Assembly: GCF_040807025.1 (NCBI RefSeq)
Contig: NC_090981.1
Location: 3,546,501-3,610,500 of the forward strand
Source: Struthio camelus
Lineage: Eukaryota; Chordata; Aves; Struthioniformes; Struthionidae
Direction: 5' to 3'
Length of the DNA: 64,000 nt
Of the stretch, positions 62,507 to 64,000 are shown piece by piece. The notes under the pieces are model-generated. The model saw nothing but the letters and a program-made list of their open reading frames with translations, did no database searches and was not told the origin of the DNA. Every line of letters begins with the position of its first letter. Position 1 is the stretch's first letter. Made by a program: the position numbers and the translations under genes.

Positions 62507-62963
62507 CTGAAAATAAAAATCAAACGTATGATTCACCATAGGAATGGTTTAGATGACAATGTGCAGCAAACTGATCACTCAAAAAAGAAGCAATGGGAGT
62601 ACAGAAATCCCCCCACATCCTCAAACCAGAAGATCTTTCTTCCCCTCTGCACAAAACGTTACATTAAATGTTATGGTAACTTTGACGCCCTTAAGATATG
62701 TTTAATTTTATACTTCGAATACTTAATTAGTTTATCTGACAAAATCAAGTATGTCAAACCACTCAACTCCCGCTCTGGACAACTTCACTATTTGACACTT
62801 CTCCAACTGATTTTCCTTAAAGACACTCTTAACTTTAGGTGCAGGTCTGCAGTTTAAGCTCAGGCTTTTCACATTTTAATATACGCAACGAAAATCAAGA
62901 TCCAGTCTCACTGATGGTTGACAACTTTCACGCATGCTAATTCTGCAGGACATTACTTCAATG
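62507..62963. other. CEMIP2 intron sequence, nothing else seen
   Basis: AT-rich intronic sequence between the most upstream visible exon and the CR1 insertion. No upstream CEMIP2 exon could be recognised here, so the next exon lies past the right edge. Confidence 0.5.
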
Positions 62964-64000
62964 TTACAGAATCACAGAACAGAATCACAGAATGGTTGAG
63001 GTTGGAAGGGACCTCTGGAGATCATCTACTCCAACCTCCCTGCTCAAGCAGGGTCCTCTAGAGCACATTGCACAGGACCATGTCCAGATGGGTTTTGAAT
63101 ATCTCCAGGGAAGGAGACTCCACTACCTCTCTGGGCAACCTGTTCCAATGCTCTGTCACCCTCACAGGAAAGTTTCTCCTCGTGTTCAGATGGACCTTCC
63201 TGCGTTTCAGTTTGCACCCGTTGCCTCTTGTCCTGTCCCTGGGCACCACGGAGAAGAGTCTGGCCCCAGCCTCTTGACACCCTCCCTTCAGATACTTGTA
63301 CACATTGATGAGATCCCCCCTCAGTCTTCTCTTCTCCAGGCTGAACAGGCCCAGCTCCCTCAGCCTTTCTTCATAGGAGAGATGCTCCAGTCCCTTCATC
63401 ATCTTTGTAGCCCTCCGCTGGACTCTCCCCAGTAGTGCCATGTCTCTCTTGTACTGGGGAGCCCAGCACTGGACACAGGACTCCAGGTGGGGCCTCCCCA
63501 GGGCTGAGTAGAGGGGCAGGATCACCTCCCTCCACCTGCTGGCAACACTCTGCCTCATGCAGCCTAGGATACCCTTGGCCTTCTTGGCCCCAAGGGCACA
63601 CTGCTGGCTCATGGTCAACTTATTGTCCACCAGGACTCCCAGGCCCTTCTCGGCAGAGCTGCTCTCCAGCAGGTCAGCCCCCAGCCTGTCCTGGGGGATG
63701 GGGTTATTCCTCCCCAGATGCAGGACCCTGCACTTGCCTTGGTTGAACTTCAGGAGGTTCCTCTCCACCCAGCTCTCCAGCCTGTCCAGGTCCCTCTGAA
63801 GGGCAGCACAGCCCTCTGGTGTGTCAGCCACTCCCCCCAGTTTAGTATCATCAGCAAACTTGCTGAGGGGGCACTCTGTCCCTTCATCCAGGTCACTGAG
63901 GAATACATTGAACAAGACTGGACCCAGGACTGACCCCTGGGGGACACCGCTAGCTACAGGCCTCCAACTTGACTCTGCGCCACTGACCACAACCCTCTGA
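62964..64000 (-). mobile_element. CR1 LINE, young copy in a CEMIP2 intron, runs off the edge
   Basis: The 3' end of a CR1 element lies at about 62964-62990, with tandem copies of ACAGAATC, followed by the conserved CR1 3' sequence (GGTTGAGGTTGGAAGGGACC). The reverse transcriptase frame is open without interruption from its stop at 63058 to the right edge of the window. It carries [14 protein letters not shown], the FADD catalytic motif and the C-terminal [19 protein letters not shown] block. It is in the sense orientation of CEMIP2. It is nearly identical to the copies at 18.0 and 55.7 kb, which indicates recent activity of one subfamily. Confidence 0.95.
63058..64000 (-). pseudogene. CR1 ORF2 (reverse transcriptase), 3' part, open to the edge
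   Basis: At least 310 codons without stop or frameshift encode the palm and thumb of a CR1 reverse transcriptase. Motifs in order: [24 protein letters not shown] (catalytic Asp pair), [16 protein letters not shown], then the conserved tail with [33 protein letters not shown] and [14 protein letters not shown]. Completeness cannot be judged because the 5' part lies outside the window. Called pseudogene by default because most CR1 copies are 5'-truncated. Confidence 0.8.

Overview
This window looks like bird genomic DNA: an AT-rich, gene-poor background carrying several CR1 (chicken repeat 1) non-LTR retrotransposons, one solo retroviral LTR and one spliced vertebrate gene. The gene at the right end reads as CEMIP2 (also called TMEM2) by its conserved C-terminal peptide. 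From general knowledge of avian synteny this would place the window on the Z chromosome, beside the gene-poor stretch that separates TRPM3 from CEMIP2. Chromosome and species are inferences.

Layout. From 1 to about 18 kb there is AT-rich non-coding sequence, broken only by an old CR1 fragment (1.49-3.0 kb) and short microsatellites. At 18.03-22.24 kb lies a nearly full-length CR1 on the minus strand, with ORF1 (including its SGNH-type esterase) and ORF2 (endonuclease and reverse transcriptase). It abuts, 5' end to 5' end, an older plus-strand CR1 fragment (22.25-23.56 kb), with a perfect 10-bp inverted repeat at the junction. From 23.6 to 27 kb the sequence is non-coding, with one possible tRNA-derived SINE relic. 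At 27.0-27.76 kb there is an unexplained intronless unit: CCAAT boxes, a TATA box, a 73-codon reading frame with coding-like codon use, and a polyadenylation signal. From 28 to 55.6 kb most sequence holds nothing I can identify. The exceptions are a possible regulatory element (37.7-37.9 kb), a GATA/GACA microsatellite (39.1 kb), relics of a SINE and of an L3-type LINE, a possible orphan exon (45.4 kb), a solo LTR with a 5-bp target duplication (49.05-49.55 kb) and a TA-rich tract (53.5 kb).

From 55.66 to 56.40 kb there is a 5'-truncated CR1. The last six coding exons of CEMIP2 (57.6-62.5 kb) then run on the minus strand. All six join in frame, with GT-AG boundaries, and encode the last 318 residues including the C-terminal GG-type lectin domain. 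The gene continues past the right edge, and the intron upstream of the first visible exon contains a further young CR1 in the same orientation that also runs off the edge.

How the pieces relate: CEMIP2 is the only confident host gene. Three of the CR1 copies (18.0, 55.7 and 63.0 kb) are nearly identical where they overlap, share the same orientation, and look like recent insertions of one subfamily. The copies at 1.5 kb and 22.2 kb are older and more decayed. I saw no CRISPR array, operon, tRNA or rRNA gene.
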